From: an uncultured Fibrobacter sp.
GTDB lineage: Bacteria > Fibrobacterota > Fibrobacteria > Fibrobacterales > Fibrobacteraceae
Assembly: GCA_947165045.1 (NCBI GenBank)
Contig: CAMUYW010000001.1
Span: 62,001 to 126,000 of the forward strand
DNA: 64,000 nt
Reading direction: 5' to 3'
Made by a program: the position numbers and the translations under genes. The notes under the pieces are model-generated. The model saw only the letters and a list, made by a program, of their open reading frames with translations. It had not been told where the DNA came from and searched no databases. Position 1 is the first letter of the stretch. Each line of letters starts with the position of its first letter. Shown here in pieces: positions 9,623-19,228 of this stretch.

Positions 9623-10414
9623 ATGACCTTGACTGCGGCGAAATACGGCGCCCTTGTTCGGGGATTTTGGTGGGGATTGTTTTTACTACTGTTGCTGTCG
9701 TTTTTTTTGACAGGTTGCGTTGGTGGCAAGCAATCGACTGCGCCTGTTGTGCAAAATGCGGAAGCCCCTGCCGATAGCTTGAAGGCTCTGTTTTCGCTCA
9801 CGATTTATTCGCCAGATGGCAAAACGCAAGATCTGGATGCCGTGTTTTTCTCTGTGCCGAAAAAACGATACCGCATGGAATTGACCGGCTCGCTTGGCAT
9901 TGGCGTTGCCTCGCTCTTGTGGCTTGAAGATGGCTGGCAAATGGTGTTCCCTACCGAAAAAATGTATATGCAGGGCGCGGGCTACATGGTCGGTTTGCTT
10001 AATGACCCATCGCTTCCGCTAGTGCATATTCATCAAGTCGCAGGATTCTTCGACGGAAAAGTATTGCCCGAAAAGTTTGAAGTCAAGACAACGCGCGATT
10101 CTGTTGGCGCTGATTCTGTCACCGTTAAAATTACCGAAGCCCGCGAAGCGTCTGGCCGCTATTTTACCTATGCCGAAAAAAATGGCGAAGTGAAGTGGCT
10201 CGAAATGCTTGGTCGCGACGGCAGTACCGAAAAAATCAACATCGAAGAATATAAAGAATTTAAAGGCGTAAAAACACCATCCAAGATTTCTTTTGTTCGT
10301 GATTCAACGACTTTCCTCGAACTTCTCGTAAGAAAAGTCAATCGCGGAAAACCCTTTGGCACCGGCACCTGGCGCCTCAACATCCCCAGAAGTTACCAAC
10401 GCATCGGCGAGTAA
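9623..10414 (+). CDS. Lipoprotein, LolB/DUF4292-like
   Basis: Hydrophobic N-terminus ending FFLTGCVGG; beta-rich 'FFSVPKKRYRMELTGSLGIGVASLLW'; adjacent to the TPR gene. Confidence 0.65.
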   Translation: MTLTAAKYGALVRGFWWGLFLLLLLSFFLTGCVGGKQSTAPVVQNAEAPADSLKALFSLTIYSPDGKTQDLDAVFFSVPKKRYRMELTGSLGIGVASLLWLEDGWQMVFPTEKMYMQGAGYMVGLLNDPSLPLVHIHQVAGFFDGKVLPEKFEVKTTRDSVGADSVTVKITEAREASGRYFTYAEKNGEVKWLEMLGRDGSTEKINIEEYKEFKGVKTPSKISFVRDSTTFLELLVRKVNRGKPFGTGTWRLNIPRSYQRIGE

Positions 10415-10505
10415 AACGGGCTGCTTTGTCGCCTGACGTCATTTATTCACTATTTATTACAGCCAACGGCCAACATTCAAGTTCCTACTTTTGTAAATTA
10501 TAATC

Positions 10506-13500
10506 ATGAAGTTGAATGCTAAGATTTTTGCATTGTTTTTTTGCGTATTCTCTTTGGCTCATGCCGTAGATACGCTTGAAGTGTTTGTGCTGCGTGTGCA
10601 GTTTAAGAAAGAGTCTCCGGACAACTCGCTTACAACGGGTACGGGCGTGTTTGGCTCTGATACGGGTTCCTATAAGTTGGATCCGTCCGAAAGCCGTGGC
10701 AACAAATACTATTGGCAGAAACATTTGAATTTTGCGAATTCCTATTACAAGGCGGCAAGCGGTGGCGAACTTGTCATCAAGGATAGTATCCTCCCGACTA
10801 TTTACACTCTTGACAAGCAGATTATTGATTACAATCGTACGCAAAGGATGAAGGGCGAAAAGGCCGCCGATTTCGATCAGGCACGCAATGAAGATTACTT
10901 GCGCTTTATTTACGATGTCGTGATGACTGCGCACAAGTCCGAAGACGGTTCCCCGTTTAATATTCCGCTTTCTAAAAATCCAAATACCAAGCGTGCGTTC
11001 ATGATTGCCCATGCTGGTGCAAGTGTCCTTTTGGATGGTGGAAGTATGGGGACGAAGGGTGCCAATACTCCTGGTGATTTCTTTGATGCTTATATTTCGA
11101 GAGATGCGTGGATTTATTTACATGACTCACTTCCGGGAGTTGTAATCGCAGAAGATTCCTTGCATAACGGAATTGTGTTGAAAGGCTCTGCGATTGATAC
11201 GCTCAAGTCTATCATGGTGGTGAGCGAAACGGCTTCGCAGGATGGGCTTAACTGGGGTATCAACGGTATCATTGTGAACCAGATTGGCCGTGAACTTGGC
11301 ATGCCAAATACGTACGATAATGTCAAGGGCATTTCACGTTTGGGTTATTTTGACCTGATGGATGTGGCGGGGTACAATGCGGGTAATGGATTCTTCCCGG
11401 TGTTGCCTGCGGCTTGGGAGCGTGCCTACATGGGCTGGTCCAAGGTCAAGGAAGTTTACCCAACGGCGGGTCATCCGGTGACGGTCGATATTGCGGCTGC
11501 CGGTAGCGGTCTCGGTACTGAAATCGTGAAAGTTTCTCTGAATGCAAACGAATACATCTTGATTGAAAACCGTCAGCGTTCTTTGGACAAGGATGGCTTG
11601 GTTAGTGTCTATCTCGGTGAAGCCAAGCAGAATAACGATACGACCGCGACACGAAAAATTATTATCGATAGTCTTTATACCGTGTTTGAAGATAGCCTTT
11701 GCACAAAAGGCAAATGCAAGTACAATGATAAACAGGCTAAGGGCCTTGTGCTTGGTGTGAACAGCTATGATGCGGGACTTCCGGCAAGTGGCATTGCCGT
11801 TTGGAAAGTTAATGATTGGTATTTGCGTGAAATGTTGCCTTATGGAATTGCTAATCAGTGGGGCGGTGAATATTATCGCGATCACATGTACGGTATTTCG
11901 CTTGTTGAATCCGATGGTGTCTTGAGCATTGGAAAAACGTTCAAGAACGCTATTGGTGAAGATACTTACGATTATGGTAGCGGTACGGATTTGCTTCCGC
12001 ATTTTCGCTATGCTAAGGATAAAAAGTTTGATACGGTGAAAACAATTCTTCCGACAGGTTATGCAAATACGGCAACGACGCATGGCGGTTATACGGGAAT
12101 CAAGATTTCTGTGGATATCCCGAAGGATGCTCGTATCGAAAAGACGGCAAATGCCTTTATGGGCGATAGCGTAGAAAGCTATGCGGCTCCTGTGATTCGC
12201 GTGACGATAAGTGTCGATGATGGAAGTATTGCCAAATCGAAATTCCCGAAGAATGTCGGTGTCTCGTCTGCAGTTCGTGGCGCAGTATTTGTCAATTACG
12301 AAGACGATGAAACGGGTAAGGCCATTGTTTTTGCTTCCGATGATGGTACGCTTCAGGCCATGAATGTATTGGGCGATACGCTTTTTGCTTCGGATACGTC
12401 TGTAGTGCAGAAGCGAGTCTCGCAGAAAGATTCAAGTGTCAAAGTCCCGCTGTACCGCGTAGGTCCGAACTATGGACCGCTTGTCGGAATTGCAGGCGAT
12501 GGCGACCGCGTTTATTCGCTGCACAAAAAGCATTTGGTGCGTACCGCATTTAATTCAGGTGTCCCGATGCAAGATGTCATGGATTTGCAGAAATCCGTTG
12601 CTGGAGCTCCGGCGGTGAATACTGTTTTGACAGGCCCGATTGTTGCAAGTTCGCACTTGTTCTTTGCTTCGGATTCAGGATTTTGGACGGTGAACTTGAC
12701 CGATGAAATGACTCGTTCATTCACCTCGACCGAAGACCTCCATCACCCGCAGGATATGGCGCTTTGCAAGGTCGACAAGAATGATTACTATGGCGTAGTC
12801 GTGGGCGAAGAAGGCAAAATCTTTATGCGCAAGTTTACGCTTGAAAATAAGGCTGATGCAAAACCGAGCTTTAGCAAGCAAAAGGCTGGCGTGGGTCAGG
12901 TTACTTCGAAGAATGAATATTTCCGCGTGGCTTGTACTGACTTGGACCGCGATGGAACTGTTGAAGCGGTTATGCTCGGTAGCCGTGGTACGGTTGCAAG
13001 TTTCAAGCTTGCTGAAGGTGGCAAACGTTCTGCAGAGTGGACGCATGTTTATAAGCGCGGTGCTGCAGGAACAAGTGGCCTTAGCGATGAAACTTCTGGA
13101 ATGGCCTTCGGTGATTTGAATGGCGATGCTTATCCAGAAATTGTCTTCTTGGGCGATAATTTGGTTTATGCGCTCGACCGCTTTGGTGTCCCTGTAGAGG
13201 GTTTCCCGGTGACAATCAATCGCGGCTCTCCGATATTTGGTTTCTTTAGTGATCCGCTCATTGTCGATGTGACGGGCGATAAGCTTCCTGATATTCTGGT
13301 GCCGTCAAATGATGGCTTGGTTTATGCATACACCGGTAAAGGTAAGCGCGTGTCAGATAGATTCCCGATTGCTGCGGGCAGCTTTGAAAGTATTGATACT
13401 GTAACGCAGATTGTTCCGATGAGCATTTTTGTGACGGATGCGGTCAAGGATTCTAAGGGGCCTGAACTTTATGCACTCCACAGAAGTAGCGTGACGGCGT

Positions 13501-13916
13501 TCCGCTTGGACAAGGCTTCTGATGGCGCTGAAAAGGCTGCTGCCGCATGGACTTTCCCTGCTGCAGGTAATGAACGCACCGGCTTCTTCGATGCTTCTAA
13601 GCTTGGCGATGTTGATGCCGTAAAGAGCAAGGACGAAATTTCTGATTTCTTCATTTTCCCGAATCCGGTTCGTGGTGGTGAGGCAAAAGTGCGCATGGAA
13701 CTGGGCGCAAAGCCGCGGTCGGTAAAGCTTGAACTTTATGACATTACTGGTTTGTGCGTGTTCAAGACAGACATTCCAGATGGTATTGCCGGTGTGAACC
13801 AAGCAAATCTCGATTTGCACAACTTGGGCTCTGATGTCTATACGGCTCGATTGAAGGTCAAGTTCGAAAGCGGCAAGACTAAGCAGAAACTTTATCGCGT
13901 GGGCGTTGTCCGTTAG
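10506..13916 (+). CDS. M6-like secreted protein (metalloprotease fold) with beta-propeller and C-terminal sorting domain; catalytic motif degenerate
   Basis: 'FMIAHAGASVLLDGGS', 'IVNQIGRELGMPNTYD...LGYFDLMDVAGYNAGNGFFPVLPAAWERAYMGW' align with M6 landmarks; FG-GAP-like repeats; C-term 'IFPNPVRGGEAKVRMELGAKPRSVKLELYDITG'. Confidence 0.8.
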   Translation: MKLNAKIFALFFCVFSLAHAVDTLEVFVLRVQFKKESPDNSLTTGTGVFGSDTGSYKLDPSESRGNKYYWQKHLNFANSYYKAASGGELVIKDSILPTIYTLDKQIIDYNRTQRMKGEKAADFDQARNEDYLRFIYDVVMTAHKSEDGSPFNIPLSKNPNTKRAFMIAHAGASVLLDGGSMGTKGANTPGDFFDAYISRDAWIYLHDSLPGVVIAEDSLHNGIVLKGSAIDTLKSIMVVSETASQDGLNWGINGIIVNQIGRELGMPNTYDNVKGISRLGYFDLMDVAGYNAGNGFFPVLPAAWERAYMGWSKVKEVYPTAGHPVTVDIAAAGSGLGTEIVKVSLNANEYILIENRQRSLDKDGLVSVYLGEAKQNNDTTATRKIIIDSLYTVFEDSLCTKGKCKYNDKQAKGLVLGVNSYDAGLPASGIAVWKVNDWYLREMLPYGIANQWGGEYYRDHMYGISLVESDGVLSIGKTFKNAIGEDTYDYGSGTDLLPHFRYAKDKKFDTVKTILPTGYANTATTHGGYTGIKISVDIPKDARIEKTANAFMGDSVESYAAPVIRVTISVDDGSIAKSKFPKNVGVSSAVRGAVFVNYEDDETGKAIVFASDDGTLQAMNVLGDTLFASDTSVVQKRVSQKDSSVKVPLYRVGPNYGPLVGIAGDGDRVYSLHKKHLVRTAFNSGVPMQDVMDLQKSVAGAPAVNTVLTGPIVASSHLFFASDSGFWTVNLTDEMTRSFTSTEDLHHPQDMALCKVDKNDYYGVVVGEEGKIFMRKFTLENKADAKPSFSKQKAGVGQVTSKNEYFRVACTDLDRDGTVEAVMLGSRGTVASFKLAEGGKRSAEWTHVYKRGAAGTSGLSDETSGMAFGDLNGDAYPEIVFLGDNLVYALDRFGVPVEGFPVTINRGSPIFGFFSDPLIVDVTGDKLPDILVPSNDGLVYAYTGKGKRVSDRFPIAAGSFESIDTVTQIVPMSIFVTDAVKDSKGPELYALHRSSVTAFRLDKASDGAEKAAAAWTFPAAGNERTGFFDASKLGDVDAVKSKDEISDFFIFPNPVRGGEAKVRMELGAKPRSVKLELYDITGLCVFKTDIPDGIAGVNQANLDLHNLGSDVYTARLKVKFESGKTKQKLYRVGVVR

Positions 13917-13935
13917 GTAAAACAAGGAGCGAATT

Positions 13936-14829
13936 ATGCGTTCGAATCTTTTCTTGTCGCTTGGCGCATCTTTGGCTTTGTTTGCGCTTTGGACGCTTGC
14001 ATCGTGCACGGCAAGTGGAGATTCGGTTGAAGGCAATACCGTCATCTCGATTGGTGATGGTTCTCCGTCGAATTCCGGTTCTAAGTCTTCTTCGAGTAAA
14101 GATTCTTTGCATGTGGACCCTACTGTTTTTGGAATGTTTAATTGGGTGAAAATTCCCAAGGCTACAATTACTCGCGGCGTGAATTCCTTTGGCGTAAATT
14201 CGTTTACCATTGCGACTACTGAAGTTACTCAAAAAGTATATGAGTTTGTAATGAATGGATTGCCGGAACAGTCCAAGATTGGTGAAAATCGAGCTGTTTC
14301 TAATGTGAACTGGTACCATGCGGTACTCTTCTGCAATGCGTTCTCGAAGCTTGCCGGGCTTGATACGGCGTACGTTTACAAGTCCATTGCCGGTGATTCT
14401 ACTTTAGTCAATTTGACCTTTGTTGATTCCGTTGCGGCTATTCGACTCCCAACGGAAAACGAATGGGAAATTGCAGCTCGCGGCGGAACAACGACGACGT
14501 ACTATTGGGATGCCGATGTCGCCTCTAAATATGCGTATTATGGACAAACGAACGGTCCAGATGTGGTGGCACAAAAGTTACCGAATGACTTCGGTCTTTA
14601 CGATATGGCTGGTAACGTTGCTGAATGGATAAATGATTGGTATGACGCTTATCCAAAAAATAAAAGTGATAATTACACTGGTCCCAAAACGGGCGAATAT
14701 CGCGTAATCCGCGGCGGTGGCTGGTCGGACAAGGTAACCGCACTAGCCCCGAAGGAACGTGAAAAACTGGATCCTGCTCAATCCAAGGTGACAGTTGGCT
14801 TTAGACTGGTCTATTCTACCGGTTTTTAA
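13936..14829 (+). CDS. SUMF1/formylglycine-generating-enzyme-like domain lipoprotein
   Basis: Lipobox LASC; 'RLPTENEWEIAARGG', 'YDMAGNVAEWINDWYD', 'VIRGGGWSD', 'VGFRLVY'. Confidence 0.92.
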   Translation: MRSNLFLSLGASLALFALWTLASCTASGDSVEGNTVISIGDGSPSNSGSKSSSSKDSLHVDPTVFGMFNWVKIPKATITRGVNSFGVNSFTIATTEVTQKVYEFVMNGLPEQSKIGENRAVSNVNWYHAVLFCNAFSKLAGLDTAYVYKSIAGDSTLVNLTFVDSVAAIRLPTENEWEIAARGGTTTTYYWDADVASKYAYYGQTNGPDVVAQKLPNDFGLYDMAGNVAEWINDWYDAYPKNKSDNYTGPKTGEYRVIRGGGWSDKVTALAPKEREKLDPAQSKVTVGFRLVYSTGF

Positions 14830-14875
14830 AGTTATATCCTATTTGTCTTGTCTGAAAATTTTTAGATTATTATGC

Positions 14876-15304
14876 ATGAAGTATATCCATGTGTTAGCCG
14901 TAATGCTTTGCGGTCTTATTTTAGGATGTTCCGAAGAAAAATCGGAACCGCTTCCTGATTTGCCGCCTGTAGAAATACCTGCGGAGGTCTTTGGCTATTA
15001 TTCAGGGCGCATACCCTGCGATGACTGCAAAAAGCGTGCTGTGGATATGGATTTGTTCAATGACGGCAAGGTTGTCGCCGTTCAGTCGATTTTGAGAGAT
15101 TCTTTGCGAACCGATACGCTCCGTGGAACGTTCGTGTATGCTGATAGCGTTGTAAAGATGAACTTTTCGGATAATACTCTCCACTGGGACTTTAAGCGTG
15201 ATAGAGTCGGAAACCTGGTGTTCATGAGACTCGGTGATGTTTATCGCGATGCCGATGGCTCAAAGTTCGTCATGGTTCGTTTTTATAAAAAGATTAAAAA
15301 ATAA
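14876..15304 (+). CDS. NlpE-like copper-resistance-type lipoprotein
   Basis: MKYIHVLAVMLCGLILGCSEE lipobox and 'YYSGRIPCDDCKKRAVDMDLFNDG' (NlpE CxxC region). Start moved to the in-frame ATG at 14876. Confidence 0.75.
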   Translation: MKYIHVLAVMLCGLILGCSEEKSEPLPDLPPVEIPAEVFGYYSGRIPCDDCKKRAVDMDLFNDGKVVAVQSILRDSLRTDTLRGTFVYADSVVKMNFSDNTLHWDFKRDRVGNLVFMRLGDVYRDADGSKFVMVRFYKKIKK

Positions 15305-15316
15305 GAGTTTGAGAAT

Positions 15317-16081
15317 ATGTTTACAGCCCTAATTGCCGATGACGAACCTCTAGCGCGTGTGCGCATGCGTTCTCTGCTCGAAGCGTATTCGGGCGAAATT
15401 GAAATTTTAGGCGAAGCATCGTCTGGCGCGCAGACGATTGAAAAAATCCACGAGCTCGATCCGGATGTTATTTTTCTGGATATCCAGATGCCCGATATGG
15501 ATGCGTTCGAAGTTCTGCGTTCGCTGAATGAAGATGATATTCCGCTCATCGTATTTACGACTGCTTACGATAATTTTGCTCTCCGTGCCTACGAGGAGAA
15601 TGTCGTTGATTACCTTTTGAAGCCTATTGATCCCGAGCGTTTGCAGGCGACAATGGCGAAACTTCGCAAGCGCATGCCGCACGAAGGTGGGCAGGGCGTT
15701 CCGGCAGATTTTTCATGGGACAAGTTCAAGGACTTGATGAGTGCGAGCGGTCTTTACATGCAGCGTTTGCAGGTTAAGCAGCCCGACCGTATTTTGCTTG
15801 TGAACATGGACGAAGTGATTCGTTTCCAGAGCGAGGAAAAGTACACGACCGCTTACACGACTACATCGCAATACATCATCGACATCACGCTTGTGGAGTT
15901 GGAGAAACGTCTTGACCCGCGTCAGTTTGTGCGTGTGCACCGTGCACATTTGGTGGCGATTGACTACATCTCTGAAATCCGAAAGACCGAGAGCGGGCGC
16001 CTTTGCGTTGTGCTTCGCGACAAGAACAAAACACAGATTACCGTAAGCCGTAATTTTGTAAAAACCGTTAAGAGTTTGTAA
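15317..16081 (+). CDS. LytTR-family response regulator
   Basis: REC domain 'ALIADDEPLARVRMRSLL...VIFLDIQMPDMDAFEVL' plus LytTR 'RILLVNMDEVIRFQSEEKYTTAYT...FVRVHRAHLVAIDYI'. Confidence 0.93.
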   Translation: MFTALIADDEPLARVRMRSLLEAYSGEIEILGEASSGAQTIEKIHELDPDVIFLDIQMPDMDAFEVLRSLNEDDIPLIVFTTAYDNFALRAYEENVVDYLLKPIDPERLQATMAKLRKRMPHEGGQGVPADFSWDKFKDLMSASGLYMQRLQVKQPDRILLVNMDEVIRFQSEEKYTTAYTTTSQYIIDITLVELEKRLDPRQFVRVHRAHLVAIDYISEIRKTESGRLCVVLRDKNKTQITVSRNFVKTVKSL

Positions 16082-16093
16082 TTGGGAGTATTG

Positions 16094-17455
16094 ATGGAAC
16101 AGACACCTCCAAAAAAATCAGCAAAGAAATTTCTGAAGTCCTTTACACGAGAAGTTATTGTACCTGTTGTCCTTGCGTTAATCGTAATCCAGTACGTCAT
16201 TCAGGCGTTCCAGATTCCGAGCGGCTCCATGGAAGATTCGCTCAAGACGGGTGACTTTTTGCTTGGCCTCAAGTTTACTTATGGTTCTCCGATCCCATTC
16301 TCGAACCAGAATTTCCCGGGATATACAGAACCCAAACATGGCGATGTCGTTATCTTCCGCTATCCGGGTGAACCGGAATATCCTGATAACAATCCCAAGC
16401 GCTATACGCATTTGTTTAATGCGCTCATGTTGGGCAACTACTATTGGGACCATGCTCCCGAAAAAGGCCAGCCGCATTTGGTGCATTACGCCCAAGGTCC
16501 GAAGGACTACATCAAGCGTTGTGTTGCTGTGAGTGGCGATACAGTTGCTGTTCATGGAGGCCGACTTTTCTTGAATGGCAAGCGCCAGGATTCTCTCCCT
16601 GCGTTTGGAAAATGGACGGCTAGCGTTCGCACGCTTTCGCCGAGAGATGAGGTCGAGGAATTTGTGGTGCCATCTGTTGGTGATACGCTGTATGTCGATT
16701 CCTTGCCGATGATTAAGCTTTGGTGGTTGCGTTCGCTTGTTGCTCAGGAAAATCCGGATTCCTCTGTACAGTTGGAACTTTCACTTTTGCGCAATGGCCG
16801 TGAAAACAACAATTATGTGTTTAATGATTATAGATTCCCGGTGGAAAATGACCGAGGCCTGTTCTTGGAAAGGGAACGCTCTCTGAGATTCGCGCTGAAG
16901 TCGTTAAGCCAAAAGAATGTGTCTCAGGGGGATTCGTTGACTGGCGTTGTGCCTTTCGATTACATCAGACAACTGGCGAAGATTGGATTCTTGCCGTTGA
17001 TTGACCCCTATGATCCTAATATGAACAAAGGCTTTACTCGCCTTGTAGACTATGTATCTTTTGAAGGTTCTATTCTTCAGGATCTCGAAGGCAATGTCAA
17101 GCGTTTGAACATGGCGCCTGCTGTTGTGCCTGATTCTGCGGATTCCACTGAGATTGTTGAAAATAACCACTTCAAAATTCAGCGTAACCTCTATTTGGGT
17201 TCTGAAAAGATTGATCGTTATGTCGTGAAGTACCCGCAGTTCTTCATGATGGGCGACAACCGCGATAACTCGGCGGATTCCCGTTATTGGGGACTCGTTT
17301 CGTTGCGCAATATCCGTGCAAAGGCATTTATCATCTACTTCTCCTTTGATAATGATGACGGAAAGTTTGCGTTTTTAAAACCATGGACATGGTGGCGTAT
17401 TCCGTTCCGTATCCGCTATACTCGCATTGGCAAGTTTATTGACTTGATTAAGTAA
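16094..17455 (+). CDS. lepB: Signal peptidase I, with a large insertion
   Basis: 'FQIPSGSMEDSLKTGDFLL', 'KDYIKRCVAVSGDTV', 'FMMGDNRDNSADSRYWG'. Start placed at ATG 16094. Confidence 0.93.
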   Translation: MEQTPPKKSAKKFLKSFTREVIVPVVLALIVIQYVIQAFQIPSGSMEDSLKTGDFLLGLKFTYGSPIPFSNQNFPGYTEPKHGDVVIFRYPGEPEYPDNNPKRYTHLFNALMLGNYYWDHAPEKGQPHLVHYAQGPKDYIKRCVAVSGDTVAVHGGRLFLNGKRQDSLPAFGKWTASVRTLSPRDEVEEFVVPSVGDTLYVDSLPMIKLWWLRSLVAQENPDSSVQLELSLLRNGRENNNYVFNDYRFPVENDRGLFLERERSLRFALKSLSQKNVSQGDSLTGVVPFDYIRQLAKIGFLPLIDPYDPNMNKGFTRLVDYVSFEGSILQDLEGNVKRLNMAPAVVPDSADSTEIVENNHFKIQRNLYLGSEKIDRYVVKYPQFFMMGDNRDNSADSRYWGLVSLRNIRAKAFIIYFSFDNDDGKFAFLKPWTWWRIPFRIRYTRIGKFIDLIK

Positions 17456-19225
17456 ATGAAGTTTTCGAAGGTTGCATATTTCTTGGCGTCATGCCTGATG
17501 ATTGCTGCTTGCGCAACGCAAGTGGCCCCGTCGGGCGGTCCCGAAGACAAGCTCCCGCCGCGTGTCGCGGCGGTGTCTCCGGCGCCAAATACGGCAAACC
17601 ATCCGAATGAACTTTATGTGAAACTGGAATTTGATGAATGGATTAACGCTTCGATTCCGCGTGGTGCTGTTTCCATTTCGCCACCAATCGAAAAGAAGTT
17701 GCGTTATGAAGTTCACGGCAAGACGCTCGAAGTCTATTCACGTGCTGAACTCGATACAGGTACGACGTACACGGTTACATTTGCCGGTGGCATCAAGGAC
17801 TTGCGCGGGAATGCTCTTGCAAAACCGTTCCAAGTTGTCTTTTCTACAGGTGCAACTATTGATTCCTTGACGCTTACCGGACGTGTCATGGTAAATGACT
17901 CTCTTGTCCGAAAAAAAATGTATCCGAGCGTTGGTCTTTATTTGATGGGCGCCGAACGTGAATCCAAGCGCTACCTCGAAAAGTACCGCGATACGACGAC
18001 GCATGTACTCGATTCGCTGCCGATGCTTACTAAAGAAGAACCGCTTTATATTACGGCTGCAGATAGCATAGGCAACTTTACACTTACTGGGCTTAAGGCC
18101 GGGCTTTATCGTGTTGTCGCTTTTGTAGATGGCAATGGTAACCACAAACTCGAACCGTCATCGGAACTAGCCGGTGTCTGGATTTCCGATTTACAGTTGT
18201 CTGAATCGACAAATGATACGCTTTGGATCGCTCTTGCAAATCAAGATACGTCGCTTTTGGAAATGGATAATGTGAGCCAGCCTTTTGCAAATATCCTCGA
18301 AGCGAATTTTACACGTCGTGTTTATTTTGATTCCTCATTTGCGGACACTTCTAACTGTTTCTTAGCTTCATCTGCTGGCGACACGCTTTACCCGCGATAT
18401 GTTTACCTCGGAACGTCTAATGCACCCCGTTTTTACTTTGATCCGAAACCAAAAGAAGAAATTGTATATAAATTTGTCTGCCTTAATGGAAAAGACTCTT
18501 TATCTCACGCTTTAGATACCGCCAGGAATTATGCAGAAATCGAATGGAAAGAAATGGAATCCGATACGCTTCCTCCAAAAATCCAGACAGTACAGATTAC
18601 AGGAAAAGCAAAAAATGCTTTCCCGGATGATTCGTTAATCGTGATTTATAACAAGCCTATTTTGGATTCTTTAGAGGATATGTTCTTCGTTGTAGAAGGT
18701 AAGGACACTGTTCAAGTGGCGGTTCAAAGAAAGGACCCTGTTCGCTTTGTTGTGCAACGAGGTGCTCCTTGGCCGACGGATTCCAAGTTCAGTTTGTTAC
18801 GTGGCTATGCCGATACGACTTTGGCAAAAGCCGATAGTAATGGTGTTCGTGATACGGTTATTAAGACGAAATATGAAAACAAACTGACATTTGAGTCTAT
18901 ATCCAAATTGAAATTGGCATCGCTGGTTGGAAAAATTCCTGGCGCAAAGACGGGTGCTGTTGTGCGCCTCAAGTCTGTAGAAACTGGCAAATTTGAATAT
19001 GCAAAATGCTCTTCTTATGGAGTATTCTCATTTAACGACCTTGTTGAAGGTGGATATATTATTGACTATTATTATGCAGATAAAGGGACTGGTTTGCCTG
19101 ATGGCGGATCAATAAATCCCTTCAAGTTTGGTTCTGCATGGCGTTCCCCGATTGATACGTTAAAAATCAAAAGTGGAGCAAACGATTTAGAACAACTGAT
19201 GCCGAACCTGCCGGCATTGCCTTAA
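17456..19225 (+). CDS. Ig-like (Big_5/SbsA-type) domain lipoprotein
   Basis: Lipobox 'MIAACATQVAPSGGPEDKLPPRVAAVSPAPNT...LKFEFDEWIN'-type start and 'TYTVTFAGGIKDLRGNALAKPF'. Confidence 0.85.
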   Translation: MKFSKVAYFLASCLMIAACATQVAPSGGPEDKLPPRVAAVSPAPNTANHPNELYVKLEFDEWINASIPRGAVSISPPIEKKLRYEVHGKTLEVYSRAELDTGTTYTVTFAGGIKDLRGNALAKPFQVVFSTGATIDSLTLTGRVMVNDSLVRKKMYPSVGLYLMGAERESKRYLEKYRDTTTHVLDSLPMLTKEEPLYITAADSIGNFTLTGLKAGLYRVVAFVDGNGNHKLEPSSELAGVWISDLQLSESTNDTLWIALANQDTSLLEMDNVSQPFANILEANFTRRVYFDSSFADTSNCFLASSAGDTLYPRYVYLGTSNAPRFYFDPKPKEEIVYKFVCLNGKDSLSHALDTARNYAEIEWKEMESDTLPPKIQTVQITGKAKNAFPDDSLIVIYNKPILDSLEDMFFVVEGKDTVQVAVQRKDPVRFVVQRGAPWPTDSKFSLLRGYADTTLAKADSNGVRDTVIKTKYENKLTFESISKLKLASLVGKIPGAKTGAVVRLKSVETGKFEYAKCSSYGVFSFNDLVEGGYIIDYYYADKGTGLPDGGSINPFKFGSAWRSPIDTLKIKSGANDLEQLMPNLPALP

Positions 19226-19228
19226 AGG

